The notes under the pieces: model-generated
Database searches by the model: none
The model's input: the letters and a program-made list of their open reading frames with translations, nothing else
Told to the model about the DNA's origin: nothing
Part shown: positions 16,725-27,148 of the stretch, one piece after another
Layout: each line of letters begins with the position of its first letter
How positions within the stretch are numbered: position 1 is the first letter of the stretch
Translations under genes and position numbers: made by a program
Assembly: GCA_003222035.1 (NCBI GenBank)
Contig: QHUS01000057.1
Coordinates: forward strand, 1 to 64,000
Reading direction: 5' to 3'
DNA from: Gemmatimonadota bacterium
GTDB lineage: Bacteria > Gemmatimonadota > Gemmatimonadetes > Gemmatimonadales > GWC2-71-9
Length of the DNA stretch: 64,000 bases

Positions 16725-18037
16725 AGCTCGGCGTGGTCTCGCTGGGGTGCGACAAGGCGACGGTCGATTCCGAGCGGCTCGTCGGCGAGCTCGTGGGCCA
16801 CGGTGCCGAGGTAACGCCGCATCTCCCGGACGCCGACGTGATCCTGGTGAACACCTGCGGGTTCATCGACGCGGCCAAGCAGGAGTCCATCGACGCGATG
16901 CTCGCGGCCGCGCAGCTGAAGCGAACGGCGGCGGTCAAGGCGGTCGTGGCGGTCGGTTGCCTGGTGCAGCGGTACAAGGCGGAGCTGCAAGAGGAGATTC
17001 CCGAGATCGATCTGTTCCTGGGATTCTCCGATCTCCATCACCTGGTGCCCGAGCTGGCGAGTCGGGGGCTCATCGCCGATCCCGTCGCCGGGCATCCCGG
17101 CGTACGGCAGTTCCTCGGCACCGAGGCGCACGTTCGCTACCTGAAGATCTCCGAAGGCTGCGACCACACCTGCGCGTTCTGCGCTATCCCGCTCATGCGG
17201 GGAAGGCACCGCTCCGAGCCGCTGGAGCGCCTGGTTCGGGAAGCTCGGACGCTCGAGGCCCAGGGAGCGAAGGAGATCAACCTCGTGGCCCAGGACCTCG
17301 GTCACTACGGCCGTGACTTGGGCCTTGCAGGTCCCAAACTCCCGGACCTGCTCGAAGCCCTGCTGCGGGAGACCTCCGTGCCCTGGTATCGTCTCCTATA
17401 CCTCTATTCAGCGGGCCTCACCGACCGCCTCGTGGAGCTTGTGGCTCGGAGCCCGCGCATCGTGCCATACCTCGACATCCCGATCCAGCACGCCGCGGAC
17501 CGCATGCTCGAGCGGATGCGCCGGCCCGAGCGGAAACGCACCCTGCGGGAGAAGCTGGCGTGGCTGCGGGGTGCGATCCCCGACGTGGCGATCCGCACGA
17601 CGTGTCTCGTGGGGTTCCCGGGCGAGACCGACGAAGACTTTCGCGAGCTCCTGGCCTTCGTCGAAGAAGCCCAGTTCGACCGGCTCGGCGCCTTCGCGTA
17701 CTCCCCCCAGGAGGGGACCCGCGCGACCCAGTACCCAGACGACGTGCCCGACGGCGTAAAGCGTGACCGGCTGGAGGAGCTGCTCGAGGTACAGCGCGCG
17801 ATCTCCGCAGAGCGCCTCGCGCGCTTCGTGGGGCGGGAGGTACCGGTGCTGGTGGACCGCGTCGCGGAGCCCGACGAGACCGGCGCGACCCATGTCGGTC
17901 GGGTGGCGTGGCAGGCCGACGACGTGGACGGCGCCACCTACCTCGAGCGGGGTGGATGGGCAGAGGTCGGCACCTTCGTGCCGGCGCGACTCACGGCGAG
18001 CGAGGACTACGATTTCCGGGCGGTCGCCCTGACGTGA
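16721..18037 (+). CDS. rimO: ribosomal protein S12 methylthiotransferase
   Basis: Radical-SAM enzyme of 438 residues that adds a methylthio group to the conserved Asp of ribosomal protein S12. It shows the N-terminal MTTase domain with its cluster cysteines ([32 protein letters not shown]), the radical-SAM motif [14 protein letters not shown] and a C-terminal TRAM domain ([19 protein letters not shown]). The first motif reads [10 protein letters not shown] instead of the usual GCPKNLVDSE, a mild variant. ATG 16721 overlaps the yajQ stop and the TGA overlaps the hemL GTG, so translation is coupled on both sides. Confidence 0.93.
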   Translation: MKLGVVSLGCDKATVDSERLVGELVGHGAEVTPHLPDADVILVNTCGFIDAAKQESIDAMLAAAQLKRTAAVKAVVAVGCLVQRYKAELQEEIPEIDLFLGFSDLHHLVPELASRGLIADPVAGHPGVRQFLGTEAHVRYLKISEGCDHTCAFCAIPLMRGRHRSEPLERLVREARTLEAQGAKEINLVAQDLGHYGRDLGLAGPKLPDLLEALLRETSVPWYRLLYLYSAGLTDRLVELVARSPRIVPYLDIPIQHAADRMLERMRRPERKRTLREKLAWLRGAIPDVAIRTTCLVGFPGETDEDFRELLAFVEEAQFDRLGAFAYSPQEGTRATQYPDDVPDGVKRDRLEELLEVQRAISAERLARFVGREVPVLVDRVAEPDETGATHVGRVAWQADDVDGATYLERGGWAEVGTFVPARLTASEDYDFRAVALT

Positions 18038-19320
18038 GTCGCTCGGAGGAGCTCTTCGAGCGAGCCAGAGCAGTGCTGCCGGGCGGGGTGAATTCCCCGG
18101 TGCGGGCGTTCCGGGCGGTAGGCGGGACGCCCTTTTTCGTGGCTCGCGCCGCCGGCGCCCAACTCACCGACGTAGATGGACGAACGTACCTCGATTACGT
18201 CGGTTCGTGGGGCCCCTTGATCCTGGGGCACGCGCACCCGGCCGTGCTCGACGCGATCCGCGCGGCGGTGGAGCGCGGGTGGAGCTATGGCACGCCGTGC
18301 GAGCCCGAAGTGGAACTGGCCGAGCACGTGCGGCGCCGGATGCCGGCCGTCGAGATGCTGCGCTGCGTGAGCTCGGGGACCGAAGCGACCATGGCGGCCG
18401 TGCGGCTCGCGCGGGCGGCGACGCGCCGCGACGCGATCCTCAAGTTCGAGGGCTGCTACCACGGTCACGGGGACAGCTTCCTGGTGAAGGCGGGGAGCGG
18501 CGTTGCGACCCTCGGCCTGCCCGATAGCCCGGGCGTGCCCGCGGTACTCGCCGGATTGACCGTCACGCTGCCGTTCAATGACACTCCCGCCGTCGACGCA
18601 TTGTTTCGGCGGCAGGGCGACACGCTGGCCGCGGTGATCGTCGAGCCGTACGTCGGGAATTCCGGGTTCATTGCTCCCGCGCCGGAGTTCCATACCACGC
18701 TGCGCGCGCTGTGCGATCGCCACGGCGCTCTGTTGATCTTCGACGAGGTCATGACCGGATTTCGGGTCGCCGCCGGCGGCGCTCAGGAGCGCCTTCATGT
18801 GCGGCCCGATCTCACCACGCTCGGCAAGATCATCGGAGGCGGAATGCCCGTGGGGGCATACGGTGGTCGCGCGGACCTGATGCGACTGGTCGCGCCCGAG
18901 GGCCCCGTCTACCAGGCGGGCACGCTCTCCGGGAATCCCGTGGCCATGGCGGCCGGTCTGGCCACGCTGCGCGAGACGGAGCGGCCCGGCTTCTACGAGA
19001 CGCTCGAGCGGCGAACCGCGCGGCTCGTGGCGGGTATAGCGAACGCCGCGCGCCGGCACGGCATCGCGGTGACGGCGGGCCACGCGGGCTCGATGTGGGG
19101 GATGTATTTCGCGCGCGGCCCGATCCGCAACTTCGCCGAGGCGAAGGCCGCGGACACCGGCGCGTTCGCTCGTTGGCACCGGGCCGCACTCGCGCGCGGC
19201 GTGTTCCTCGCTCCTTCGGCGTTCGAAGCGGGATTCGTCTCCGGCGCGCACACCGATGCCGACATCGATTTCACCATCACACAACTCGACGCGGCGCTGG
19301 GCGAGGCGCGGGCTCGCTAG
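18034..19320 (+). CDS. hemL: glutamate-1-semialdehyde 2,1-aminomutase
   Basis: PLP enzyme of 428 residues that converts glutamate-1-semialdehyde to 5-aminolevulinate in the C5 route of haem synthesis. Clear marks are the N-terminal [16 protein letters not shown], the substrate region [16 protein letters not shown], the cofactor aspartate in [11 protein letters not shown] and the PLP lysine in [18 protein letters not shown]. It starts at GTG 18034 overlapping the rimO stop; the longer ORF from 17908 is a read-through of rimO. No other haem gene lies in the window. Confidence 0.95.
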   Translation: MSRSEELFERARAVLPGGVNSPVRAFRAVGGTPFFVARAAGAQLTDVDGRTYLDYVGSWGPLILGHAHPAVLDAIRAAVERGWSYGTPCEPEVELAEHVRRRMPAVEMLRCVSSGTEATMAAVRLARAATRRDAILKFEGCYHGHGDSFLVKAGSGVATLGLPDSPGVPAVLAGLTVTLPFNDTPAVDALFRRQGDTLAAVIVEPYVGNSGFIAPAPEFHTTLRALCDRHGALLIFDEVMTGFRVAAGGAQERLHVRPDLTTLGKIIGGGMPVGAYGGRADLMRLVAPEGPVYQAGTLSGNPVAMAAGLATLRETERPGFYETLERRTARLVAGIANAARRHGIAVTAGHAGSMWGMYFARGPIRNFAEAKAADTGAFARWHRAALARGVFLAPSAFEAGFVSGAHTDADIDFTITQLDAALGEARAR

Positions 19321-20542
19321 CGCCGTCACGGTGGCGTGGGCGTGCGGCGGCGCGCGGCCCGCTCCCCCCCTCACGCCGGGCGCCGAGCCCGAGTTGCGCG
19401 TGGGACTGCTCGCCGGCGCGCGCAGCGTCACGCTGGGCGGCGACGGGGGCGGCGAGCTGCTGCTCAGCGACGACTCGAACGGCGAGCCGCTCGGCTCCAT
19501 TCCCGCGGGCACGAGGTGGACGGTCGTCGCCGACACCCCCGGAGTCCGGCTCGTGAAGGCCGACGGCACCCCCGGCGAGCAGCGCGCCGGCATCTCGGCC
19601 GTCAACGTTACCGAGCACCGGTTCGCCATGGCGAACGGACGTCGCTACCGGGGGCGGTTGAGCGTGATTCGCGACGCCGCGGGGCTGACGTTGATCAACC
19701 GGGTACCGGTCGAGAGTTACCTGGCGGGCGTGATCGGCGGCGAAATGGGGGCCCGCCGGCCGGAGGAACGGCAGGCGATGCTCGCGCAGGCGGTGGTCTC
19801 GCGAACCTTCGCCCTCCGGAACCGGGGCCGCTGGGAGCCGCAGGGGTTCGACACGTGGGCGGACGTGCGGGACCAGGTGTACACCGGGATTGCGGGCGAG
19901 ACGCCGGAGGTGTGGAGTGCCCTGCGCGCCACGCGCGGCGAGGTGCTTCGGTACGACGGCCAGATGATCTACGCGTACTTCCATTCGACGTGCGGGTTCT
20001 CGACCGCCGCCGTCGACGAGGCCTTCAAGACGGCCCAGGGCCAGCCCTACTTGCGTCCCGTTTCGGACGCGGCCGGGGGGGGTCACTACTACTGCGAGCT
20101 GTCACCGCGGTTTCGGTGGCGCGAGGAATGGGACAGCGCAAAGCTGCGCGCTATATTGTCGCGGACGCTTCCCGCGATGATGAACGCGGGCGGAGGTGGG
20201 CTCCAACGTATCACCGACGTCGCCGTGACCCGCACGACGCCGTCGGGTCGCGTGGGTGAGCTGCGCATCACGTTCGAGCACGGGGAGGTGCGGGTTCCCG
20301 GTCCGGATGTGCGCGCGGTGTTGCGGCCGCAGCCCGATCAACTCCTCGGGAGCACGGCGTTCCAGGTGGCGGTGACGAAGGAAGCCGGTGAGGTGAGCCG
20401 GCTCGTCGCCTCGGGCGTGGGGTGGGGCCACGGTGTCGGGTTCTGTCAGTGGGGCGCGGTAGGTCGGGCCCGCGCGGGTCAGGACTACCGCAAGATCGTC
20501 ACGACTTACTTTCCGGGGACCAATGTCGAGCGCCTCTACTAG
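19256..20542 (+). CDS. SpoIID/LytB-domain lipoprotein
   Basis: Exported 428-residue protein with an Arg-rich signal and lipobox-like VAWAC at residues 26-30. The SpoIID/LytB domain is clear: [50 protein letters not shown] and the C-terminal [23 protein letters not shown]. SpoIID of Bacillus is a lytic transglycosylase acting on stripped glycan; this organism is a diderm, so the role is probably peptidoglycan remodelling or amidase activation. ATG 19256 overlaps hemL by 65 bp but is needed for the signal peptide. Its stop TAG opens the repeat region at 20541. Confidence 0.88.
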   Translation: MPTSISPSHNSTRRWARRGLASAVTVAWACGGARPAPPLTPGAEPELRVGLLAGARSVTLGGDGGGELLLSDDSNGEPLGSIPAGTRWTVVADTPGVRLVKADGTPGEQRAGISAVNVTEHRFAMANGRRYRGRLSVIRDAAGLTLINRVPVESYLAGVIGGEMGARRPEERQAMLAQAVVSRTFALRNRGRWEPQGFDTWADVRDQVYTGIAGETPEVWSALRATRGEVLRYDGQMIYAYFHSTCGFSTAAVDEAFKTAQGQPYLRPVSDAAGGGHYYCELSPRFRWREEWDSAKLRAILSRTLPAMMNAGGGGLQRITDVAVTRTTPSGRVGELRITFEHGEVRVPGPDVRAVLRPQPDQLLGSTAFQVAVTKEAGEVSRLVASGVGWGHGVGFCQWGAVGRARAGQDYRKIVTTYFPGTNVERLY

Positions 20543-21180
20543 GCAGGCCGCTAGCCGGCTAGGCGGTTGGGCGGTTAGGCGGGCCGCGGGTGCCGCACTC
20601 CTGCTAACCGCCTACCCGCCTGCCCGGCTACCCGCGCAGGGTGTTCTTTCGAGGGACGGTTGCGGGCGGGATGCGGCTCGACTACGGCCTGATCGCGCCG
20701 CGCGTCCGGGTACTCCTAGGGGTGTCGTACTACAGCGCCGATGTCAGCGCCGAGGCGTCGAAGCGGTTCGAGCAAGGGCTCCGAGACGTCGTGATCGACC
20801 CTACCGGTGACGATACGATCCGCCTCGGCCAGGTCACGTGGAGCGACGTGACGGCGGATCTCGACCTGCAGTGGGTGCTGCCCCAGGGGCGCGCCGTCAC
20901 GGTGTATCTGGGGGCCGGCGTGGGGGCGCATATTCGCCATGGCAGTGGGCCCGCGATCGACGGCACCTTCGTCCAGGACGCGCTGAACACCCTCACGCCG
21001 GGCCTGAACGGCACGCTCGGGGCGGAGCTCGGCGCGAAGCGGTGGCGCATCACAGTGGAGGCGCGCGGGGTGCTGGCGAGCGGCATGTCGACGGTTTCCC
21101 TTCGCAGCGGCGTCATGTATCGGTGGGCGGGGATGAGGCAGGGGGCAGGGGCGGGAGGGGGAGGAGGAAGGCCGAAGTGA
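20523..21180 (+). CDS. outer-membrane beta-barrel protein, signal peptide out of frame
   Basis: The mature part (20641-21180: FFRGTVAGGMRLDYGLIAPRVRVLLG and later amphipathic strands such as VTVYLGAGVGAHIRHG) looks like a small outer-membrane barrel protein. A fitting signal peptide, ALLLTAYPPARLPAQG, is encoded just upstream from ATG 20523 but in a different frame. The frames part near 20638, where one base extra or two missing would join AQ to VFFRGT. The signal region itself consists of 8-bp stutter repeats. The C-terminal tail, MRQGAGAGGGGGRPK, is also repeat-encoded. Either the gene is switched off or phase-variable, or this is an assembly slip. Confidence 0.6.
20561..20635. repeat. 8-bp stutter arrays with hairpin in signal-peptide region
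   Basis: The left array has words like GGTTGGGC and GGTTAGGC; the right array has the reverse complement type (CCGCCTAC, CCGCCTGC). GGCGGTTAG (20570-20578) pairs with CTAACCGCC (20604-20612). CTAG words also start at the upstream stop codon (20539-20542). Confidence 0.7.
21138..21165. repeat. 7-bp G-rich stutter array at the barrel gene 3' end
   Basis: GCAGGGG twice, then CGGGAGG and GGGAGGA, all in 7-bp phase. The array encodes the Gly-rich tail and lies just before the GTG start of the MocA-type gene, where it may also serve as its ribosome-binding region. Confidence 0.6.
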
Positions 21181-22184
21181 GCGATCCCGTACGCGTCGCG
21201 GTGATCGGGGCGGGTGCCATCGCGCAGGTGGCCCACCTTCCGGTGTTGCGGCGGCTCCCCGGTGTCGAAGTCGCGGCGATCTGCGACTCGGACATCAGCA
21301 AGGCCCAGGCACTCGCGGCGCGCTTCGACGTGAAGGAGACGTTCGACGACATCGAAGAGGTGCTCAAGTACTCGCATCCCACCGCCGTCGCCATCTGTAC
21401 GCCCAACCACCTCCACGAGATCCACGTCGTCTCCGCGCTCGCGGCCGGCGCGCACGTGCTGTGCGAACGCCCGCTGGCGCTCACGCAGGCCGGGATCGAG
21501 CGCGTGCTTCAGGCGAGCGAGAAGTACTCCCGTCGGGTCATGGTCGGGATGAACCACCGGTTCCGCTCCGACGTCCAGGCTGTGCGTGGGTTCCTCGCCG
21601 GCGGCGACATCGGCGTCCTGCAGGCGATCCGGTGCGGCTGGTACACCTTTCAGCCGAGCCGCGGCATCGCCGCCTGGCGGCTGCGACGTCAGGAAGCCGG
21701 TGGCGGCGCGTTCCTCGACCTCGGCCTTCAGCTCCTGGATTTGGGTCTCTGGCTCGCCGGGTGGCCGGCCGCGAAGCGCGTCGCGGCGCACATCATGGGC
21801 CCCGGGAAGGAGCACGTGGAAGACTTGGCCACCGCGCTCGTGGTCTGCGCAAACGGCGTGTCGCTCTCCATCGACGTGAGTTGGCGCCACATGGGCGAGG
21901 CGGAGCGCTTCTGGTTCGATCTCGTAGGGACGAAGGGCTCGGCGAGCGTGCATCCGTTGCGCGTATTCAAGGAGCAGCACGGCAGCGTGACCGACGTGAC
22001 ACCCAGGGGTGCGAGCGGGCGTGAGACGCCATTCGCCCAATCGTACCGCGCCGAATGGACCTACTTCCTCGCCGTGATGCGGGGCGACGTGAATGCTCCG
22101 CCACCGCGCGACCAACTCGCATTGCACCGCGTGCTGGAAGCCGTATACCGCTCGGCCGACGAAGGGCGCGACGTGCTCTTGTGA
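21177..22184 (+). CDS. Gfo/Idh/MocA-family oxidoreductase
   Basis: NAD(P)-dependent oxidoreductase of 335 residues acting on sugars or sugar-like alcohols. The N-terminal Rossmann fold shows VAVIGAGAIAQVAHLPVLRR. The family signature appears as CTPNHLHEIHVVSALAAGAHVLCERPLALT, where the usual catalytic Lys of EKP is Arg (ERP). The C-terminal domain has VGMNHRFR and GGGAFLDLGLQLLDLGLWL. ERP instead of EKP may mean altered chemistry. It starts at GTG 21177 overlapping the barrel gene stop, and its TGA overlaps the lnt ATG. Its substrate is unknown. Confidence 0.88.
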   Translation: MSDPVRVAVIGAGAIAQVAHLPVLRRLPGVEVAAICDSDISKAQALAARFDVKETFDDIEEVLKYSHPTAVAICTPNHLHEIHVVSALAAGAHVLCERPLALTQAGIERVLQASEKYSRRVMVGMNHRFRSDVQAVRGFLAGGDIGVLQAIRCGWYTFQPSRGIAAWRLRRQEAGGGAFLDLGLQLLDLGLWLAGWPAAKRVAAHIMGPGKEHVEDLATALVVCANGVSLSIDVSWRHMGEAERFWFDLVGTKGSASVHPLRVFKEQHGSVTDVTPRGASGRETPFAQSYRAEWTYFLAVMRGDVNAPPPRDQLALHRVLEAVYRSADEGRDVLL

Positions 22185-23710
22185 TGCTCGTCGCACTCGG
22201 CGCCCTGCTGCTCGCCGCCAGCTATCCGCCGTTCCATCTCCCGTTCCTCAGCTTCGTGGCGATCGCGCCGGCGGTGGTATTGCTCCGCCGGCTGGAACTG
22301 CGCCAGGACACGCGCGGCGCGTTGCGTTGGGGATTCTGGTACGGGTTCGTGACGCAGGGCGCCGTGCTGTATTGGCTCGTGGTCGCCCTGTGGCACTTCA
22401 CGCCCTTTTCGGCGCTCGGGTACCTCGCAACGATCGCGCTATTCGGCCTGTGGCACGCGCTGCTCTTCTGGCTCGTGGTCCGCGTACGCCTGCGCTTCCC
22501 GGTGCTGCCGCTGTGGGTCGCCCTTCCGGTGGCCTGGACGGCGGTCGAATGGGCGGTGGGGCACCAGGGCGACATCCGGTTCCCCTGGCTCGGGCTCGGC
22601 ACCTCGCTCGCCGACGCCCCGGTGCTGGTCCAGTGGGCCGATATCGCTGGCGCGCGTGGGGTGACGCTCTGGCTGGGTTGGTGCAATGTCATGCTCGTAG
22701 AAGCGGCGGACAGTCGGGCGGTGGGACAGTCCGGCATCGTGCGGCGATTCGCGCTCGTGCTCGCGACGATCGTCGCGGCCTGGGGCTACGGCGCGTGGCG
22801 CATCCGGACGCTCCCGCTGCGCGAGCTGGGGACCGTCGGCCTCATTCAGCCGAACGAAGGCTTCCGGGAGAAATGGGATCCTCGTCACGCCGATAGCGTC
22901 GTGGCGAAGCTGGTGACCATGTCGCGCGACCTGGAGGCGCGCGGCCCGTTGGATCTCATGATCTGGCCCGAGGCCGCAATCCCCGGTTATCTGCGACCGG
23001 CGTGGGATTCCGCGGTTGCTCGTTCTGCGCGCGAGAGCCGCACGCCGATTCTCACGGGCGGCATTTACGCCGAGGATCGTCCCGATGGATCGTACGAATA
23101 CTTCAACGCGGCGTTTTACTTCGATTCCTCCGGCGCGTGGCGTCGCTATCCGGTCTACGAGAAGCGCTACCTGGTGCCGGTCGTCGAGCGCGTGCCGTTC
23201 GTTCCAGCGCGGCTGATGCAGGGCGTGCCGGGGATCGGGCATTGGTCCGGCGGATTCGGTCGCGGCAGGAGCCTGCCCCTTTACCCCAGCACGCTCGGCC
23301 GCTTCGGTGTCGCGATCTGCTACGAGTCCGCCTTCGAAGAGCTGGCCCGGGCGTACCGGCGCGCCGGCGCCGATTTCCTCGTGAACATCACGAACGACGC
23401 GTGGTACGGGCGCACCGCCGGGCCATACCAGCACGTGTCCCACCTCGTCCTGCGCGCGATCGAGACGCGGATGGGCATCGCACGCGCCGCCAACGACGGG
23501 ATTTCCGAGGTGGTCGATCCGCTCGGGCACTCCGCTGCGGAGACTGGCCTGGAGCGGGAGGCGACGGTCTCGGCCCGCCTGCGAACCAGCGATGTCGTCC
23601 CGCTGTACACGCGGCTCGGCGACTGGGTGGGGACGCTGGTGGTGCTCACCACCCTGGGGTTCGCCGGCCTACTGTTGGTGGACAAATGGCGATCACGACA
23701 CCTGTCATGA
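22184..23710 (+). CDS. lnt: apolipoprotein N-acyltransferase
   Basis: Inner-membrane enzyme of 508 residues that adds the third acyl chain to lipoproteins so they can be sent to the outer membrane by Lol. About six transmembrane helices occupy the first 210 residues, followed by the nitrilase-like periplasmic domain. The catalytic triad is in place: Glu of WPEAAIPG, Lys of YEKRYLVPV and Cys of VAICYESAF. An in-frame 24-bp stutter of 8-bp words (22708-22731) encodes part of a loop before the last N-terminal helix. It supports the diderm interpretation together with lolA at 39496. Confidence 0.94.
   Translation: MLVALGALLLAASYPPFHLPFLSFVAIAPAVVLLRRLELRQDTRGALRWGFWYGFVTQGAVLYWLVVALWHFTPFSALGYLATIALFGLWHALLFWLVVRVRLRFPVLPLWVALPVAWTAVEWAVGHQGDIRFPWLGLGTSLADAPVLVQWADIAGARGVTLWLGWCNVMLVEAADSRAVGQSGIVRRFALVLATIVAAWGYGAWRIRTLPLRELGTVGLIQPNEGFREKWDPRHADSVVAKLVTMSRDLEARGPLDLMIWPEAAIPGYLRPAWDSAVARSARESRTPILTGGIYAEDRPDGSYEYFNAAFYFDSSGAWRRYPVYEKRYLVPVVERVPFVPARLMQGVPGIGHWSGGFGRGRSLPLYPSTLGRFGVAICYESAFEELARAYRRAGADFLVNITNDAWYGRTAGPYQHVSHLVLRAIETRMGIARAANDGISEVVDPLGHSAAETGLEREATVSARLRTSDVVPLYTRLGDWVGTLVVLTTLGFAGLLLVDKWRSRHLS
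22708..22731. repeat. 8-bp stutter array inside lnt
   Basis: Three octads, GGACAGTC, GGGCGGTG, GGACAGTC. Total 24 bp, so the reading frame is kept (residues DSRAVGQS). The words are related to those in the transporter array at 7150. Confidence 0.65.
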
Positions 23711-23720
23711 AGGCGGTGCA

Positions 23721-25709
23721 GTGAGGATCGGGATCGACGTCGGCGGAACCTTCACCGATCTCGTCGCCGTCGCCGAGGACGGGTCGATCGCGGTTCGGAA
23801 GGTCGTGACGACGCCGGACGATCCGTCAATCGGCATGTTCCGGGCGCTGGATGCCCTCGCTCCCTCGTCCCCCGTCCCCCCCGCCATCGATTTGCTGGTG
23901 CACGGTACCACAATCGCGACCAACGCCCTACTGGAACGGCGCGGCGCACGCGTGGTGCTCATCACCACCCGCGGTTTCGAAGACCTGCTGTGGCTGCGAC
24001 GCCAGGACCGCGCGGCGCTGTACGACCTCGCCCGCGATCATCCGCCGCCGCTCGTGGCCCGGTCCGACGTCGTGGGCGTCGCGGAGCGCATGGGACCGGC
24101 GGGTGTGCTCGAGCCGCTCGGCGACGCTGAGGTCGCCCGTGTGGTCACCGTGGTCCACGCGCTCGCACCAGAGGCGGTCGCGGTCGCGCTCCTGTTCGCC
24201 TTCCGCCACCCTGAGCACGAGCGGCGGCTCGCGGCGGCACTACGCGCTGCCCTCCCGGACATTCCAGTCGCCGCGAGCCACGAAGTCCTGCCGCTGTTCC
24301 GCGAGTTCGAGCGCACCAGCACGACGACCGTCGAAGCGTACCTGCGCCCCAAGGTCTCCGCCTATTTGGGCCGACTCGAGCGTGCGGCCCGAGCCCGGGA
24401 GGTCTCGACGTTGCGGGTGATGACGTCGAGCGGAGGTACGCTCCCGCCCGCAACGGCGGCCGCCCGCGCAGCGTCGCTCGCGTTGTCGGGCCCGGCAGGA
24501 GGCGTCGTCGGTGCGCGGCTCGTCGGGGTGGCCGTAGGCGTGTCGGACCTCCTCACGCTCGACATGGGTGGGACGAGCGCCGACGCGAGCCTTGTCTCGG
24601 GCGGCGCGCCGCTGGCCGACGGGGGCGCCGCCGTGGCCGGCGTCCCCCTCGCCCTGCCCGCGGTCTTGATCGAGACCGTGAGCGCCGGGGGCGGGAGCAT
24701 CGCACATCTGGACGAGGGTGGCGCGCTCAAGGTGGGGCCGGAAAGCGCCGGAGCGGATCCCGGCCCGGCGTGCTACGGCCGCGGCGGCGAGCGGCCGACC
24801 GTCACCGACGCCTGCCTGGCGCTGCGCTGGCTCGACCCGCAGCATCCCCTCGCGGACACGGTGCGGCTCGATCGCGCGGCCGCGGAGCGCGCCCTGTGCT
24901 CGCTTTCGAATGAGCTGGCGGCGACCGATCCGGCCGCCATCGCCACCGGTATCGTCGCGGTCGCCGGCGCCGTGATGGCGCGGGCGCTCAAGCGGGTCAG
25001 CGTGGCGCGCGGGCTCGATCCCCGGCAGATGGCCCTGCTGCCGTTCGGTGGCGCCGGGGGGCTGTTTGGATGCGCCCTCGCCGACGCGCTCGGCATGCGC
25101 TCCATCGTCATCCCACCGCATCCGGGTGTCCTCTCGGCGCTGGGGCTCGGCTCCGCCGCCGAGCGAGTGGATGTGCTCGCGTCGTGCCACCGTTCGCTCG
25201 ACGGGATGAAACCGGCGGAGCTCGGAGGCCTGTTCGCGCCGCTCCTCGAAGAAGGGGGCCGCCAGCTGCCCGGAGCGGGAGTGGTTTTGCTGCGGTACGC
25301 CGATTGTCGGTTTGCCGGGCAAGGCTACGAGGTGACGGTGCGCGTCACGGATGACCACCCGCGACGCATTCGCGATGCCTTCCTGGCCGAGCATCGGACG
25401 CGGTTCGGCCACGCCACGAGCGACCATACGGTCGAGCTCGTGAACCTGCGCGTGGTCGCCCTACGCGAGGGTCCCATGCCACGCTTTTCCGGTCTGCGGC
25501 GCGTGGTGCAACGGCCCGGCGCGAGTCGTCCCATCGCCGTGCGAGGCAACCGCGTCAGCGCGGCGGTCTGGGCACTCGACGAGCTCGCTCCCGGACTTAC
25601 CATCGCGGGACCGGCAATCCTCGCGGGGCGTGACGCGACCGCGCTGGTCGAGCCGGGGTGGCGTGGTACGACGCATCCGTCCGGAGCCGTACTGCTGGAG
25701 CGCCTATGA
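23721..25709 (+). CDS. hyuA: hydantoinase/oxoprolinase subunit A
   Basis: ATP-dependent amide-ring hydrolase subunit of 662 residues. The nucleotide-binding start IGIDVGGTFTDLVAV, LLVHGTTIATNALLERRGARV, TLDMGGTSADASLV and LPFGGAGGLFGCALADALG identify the HyuA/oxoprolinase A family. With HyuB it opens hydantoins, 5-oxoproline or related rings at the cost of ATP. It starts at GTG 23721, 10 bp after lnt; ATGA overlap with hyuB couples the subunits. Residues 46-52 are encoded by a 7-bp stutter (23861-23881). The substrate cannot be told from sequence. Confidence 0.92.
   Translation: MRIGIDVGGTFTDLVAVAEDGSIAVRKVVTTPDDPSIGMFRALDALAPSSPVPPAIDLLVHGTTIATNALLERRGARVVLITTRGFEDLLWLRRQDRAALYDLARDHPPPLVARSDVVGVAERMGPAGVLEPLGDAEVARVVTVVHALAPEAVAVALLFAFRHPEHERRLAAALRAALPDIPVAASHEVLPLFREFERTSTTTVEAYLRPKVSAYLGRLERAARAREVSTLRVMTSSGGTLPPATAAARAASLALSGPAGGVVGARLVGVAVGVSDLLTLDMGGTSADASLVSGGAPLADGGAAVAGVPLALPAVLIETVSAGGGSIAHLDEGGALKVGPESAGADPGPACYGRGGERPTVTDACLALRWLDPQHPLADTVRLDRAAAERALCSLSNELAATDPAAIATGIVAVAGAVMARALKRVSVARGLDPRQMALLPFGGAGGLFGCALADALGMRSIVIPPHPGVLSALGLGSAAERVDVLASCHRSLDGMKPAELGGLFAPLLEEGGRQLPGAGVVLLRYADCRFAGQGYEVTVRVTDDHPRRIRDAFLAEHRTRFGHATSDHTVELVNLRVVALREGPMPRFSGLRRVVQRPGASRPIAVRGNRVSAAVWALDELAPGLTIAGPAILAGRDATALVEPGWRGTTHPSGAVLLERL
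23861..23881. repeat. 7-bp stutter array inside hyuA
   Basis: TCCCTCG, TCCCCCG, TCCCCCC in exact 7-bp phase. Total 21 bp, in frame, encoding a Pro/Ser-rich loop. Confidence 0.6.
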
Positions 25710-27148
25710 GCCTCGACGCTGTGGGTCTGGAAGTCATGGGCCACGCATTCGCCTCGATCGCCGAGGAGATGGGCCTGGTGCTCATTCATTCGGCCGTGTC
25801 GCCCAACATCCGTGAACGCCGTGACTGCTCGGCGGCGCTGTTCGACGCGGCCGGCGAGATGATCGCCCAGGCGGCGCACATTCCCGTACATCTCGGTGCC
25901 ATGCACGAATCTGTCGCCGCCGTCCGTGCCCTCTCACCCGCACCGGGCGACCTCTTCATCCTCAACGATCCCTACACCGGTGGCTCGCACCTCCCCGACA
26001 TCACGCTCGTCGGCGCCGTCGAGGTGGACGGGGGCTTGGGCGGTTACAGCGTGGTCCGCGCGCACCACTCGGACGTGGGCGGGATGCAGGCGGGGAGCAT
26101 GCCGGCCGGGGCGCGCGAGATCTTCGCCGAGGGCGTGATCGTGCCGCCGCTACGGCTCACGCCCGAGGTCGAGCGGTTCTTCCTCGCCAACGTGCGCACC
26201 CCGGACGCGCGGCGCGCGGATCTCGGAGCGCAGCGGGCGGCCGTGGTGCGTGGCGCGGAGGGCCTCCGAGCCCTGGTCGCCCGACACGGCTGGGCGGCGG
26301 TGCGCGCCGCCGCGGCGGACCTCCTCGACTACGCCGAACGCCGCACTCGAGACGCCCTGGCGCGGAATCCCGCGAGCGGTCTCACCGCAACCGACTGGCT
26401 CGAGGGAGACGGCGTGGACGACGTCGATCTCGCCATCAGGGTGCGCGTCGACATCGCGGAGGGCGTGTTCCACGTCGACTTCGAGGGTACGGCACCGGCG
26501 GCGCGCGGGAACGTCAACTGTCCGCTGGCCGTCGCGCGCTCGGCAGCGCTCTTCGTGGTGCGAACGCTCCTCCCCGAGGACGTCCCGACAAACGGCGGCG
26601 TGCAGCGCGCGGTGCGTGTCACCGCACCCCCGGGCTGCCTCGTCAATGCCCGGTTCCCGAGCGCGGTCGCCGCCGGGAACGTCGAAACGTCGCAGCGCAT
26701 CGTGGACACGGTGTTCCTCGCGCTTGCCGCGGGTGGGCTGGCGGTCCCGGCGCAGGGGCAGGGCACGATGAACAACGTGACGTTCGGGGGGGGGGCGGGG
26801 GCGACGGGGGGGACGGGGGAATGGACGTACTATGAGACGATCGGGGGCGGCCAGGGGGCGAGGCGGGGCGCGCGCAGCGGCGGGACGGGGCGATGGTCGG
26901 GTGGCGCCGGCGTGATCCGCGAATTCGAGGCGCTGGCGTCGATCGACGCCAGTATTCTGGCCGAGCGGCGGCGGCACGCTCCGCGCGGCGCCGGCGGCGC
27001 ACGCGACGGCGCGCCGGGCGCGACGCTGTTGAACGGGGTCCCGCTCGCGTCCAAGGTGCGGACGCCGCTCGTCGCCGGAGACGTTCTGCGGATCGAGACC
27101 CCGGGAGGTGGAGGCTGGGGCGAACCCGAACACGGAGGGGGAAGATGA
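25706..27148 (+). CDS. hyuB: hydantoinase/oxoprolinase subunit B with internal deletion
   Basis: Partner subunit of HyuA, 480 residues where the family usually has 510-590. Family segments are clear: [56 protein letters not shown] and the C-terminal [12 protein letters not shown]. After [15 protein letters not shown] the sequence jumps to [11 protein letters not shown]. The roughly 38 residues that normally carry the HTHMTNT region are missing, in frame. Just upstream lies a G10 run and a G-rich stutter (26786-26820). Either a real deletion at a repeat or an assembly collapse; activity is doubtful. It overlaps hyuA by ATGA and the TauE gene likewise. Confidence 0.88.
   Translation: MSLDAVGLEVMGHAFASIAEEMGLVLIHSAVSPNIRERRDCSAALFDAAGEMIAQAAHIPVHLGAMHESVAAVRALSPAPGDLFILNDPYTGGSHLPDITLVGAVEVDGGLGGYSVVRAHHSDVGGMQAGSMPAGAREIFAEGVIVPPLRLTPEVERFFLANVRTPDARRADLGAQRAAVVRGAEGLRALVARHGWAAVRAAAADLLDYAERRTRDALARNPASGLTATDWLEGDGVDDVDLAIRVRVDIAEGVFHVDFEGTAPAARGNVNCPLAVARSAALFVVRTLLPEDVPTNGGVQRAVRVTAPPGCLVNARFPSAVAAGNVETSQRIVDTVFLALAAGGLAVPAQGQGTMNNVTFGGGAGATGGTGEWTYYETIGGGQGARRGARSGGTGRWSGGAGVIREFEALASIDASILAERRRHAPRGAGGARDGAPGATLLNGVPLASKVRTPLVAGDVLRIETPGGGGWGEPEHGGGR
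26786..26820. repeat. G-rich homopolymer and stutter in hyuB
   Basis: A run of ten G residues is followed by repeated ACGGGGG words. The stretch encodes Gly-rich residues ([12 protein letters not shown]), is a likely slippage site, and lies about 50 bp upstream of the missing HTHMTNT segment. Confidence 0.6.
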
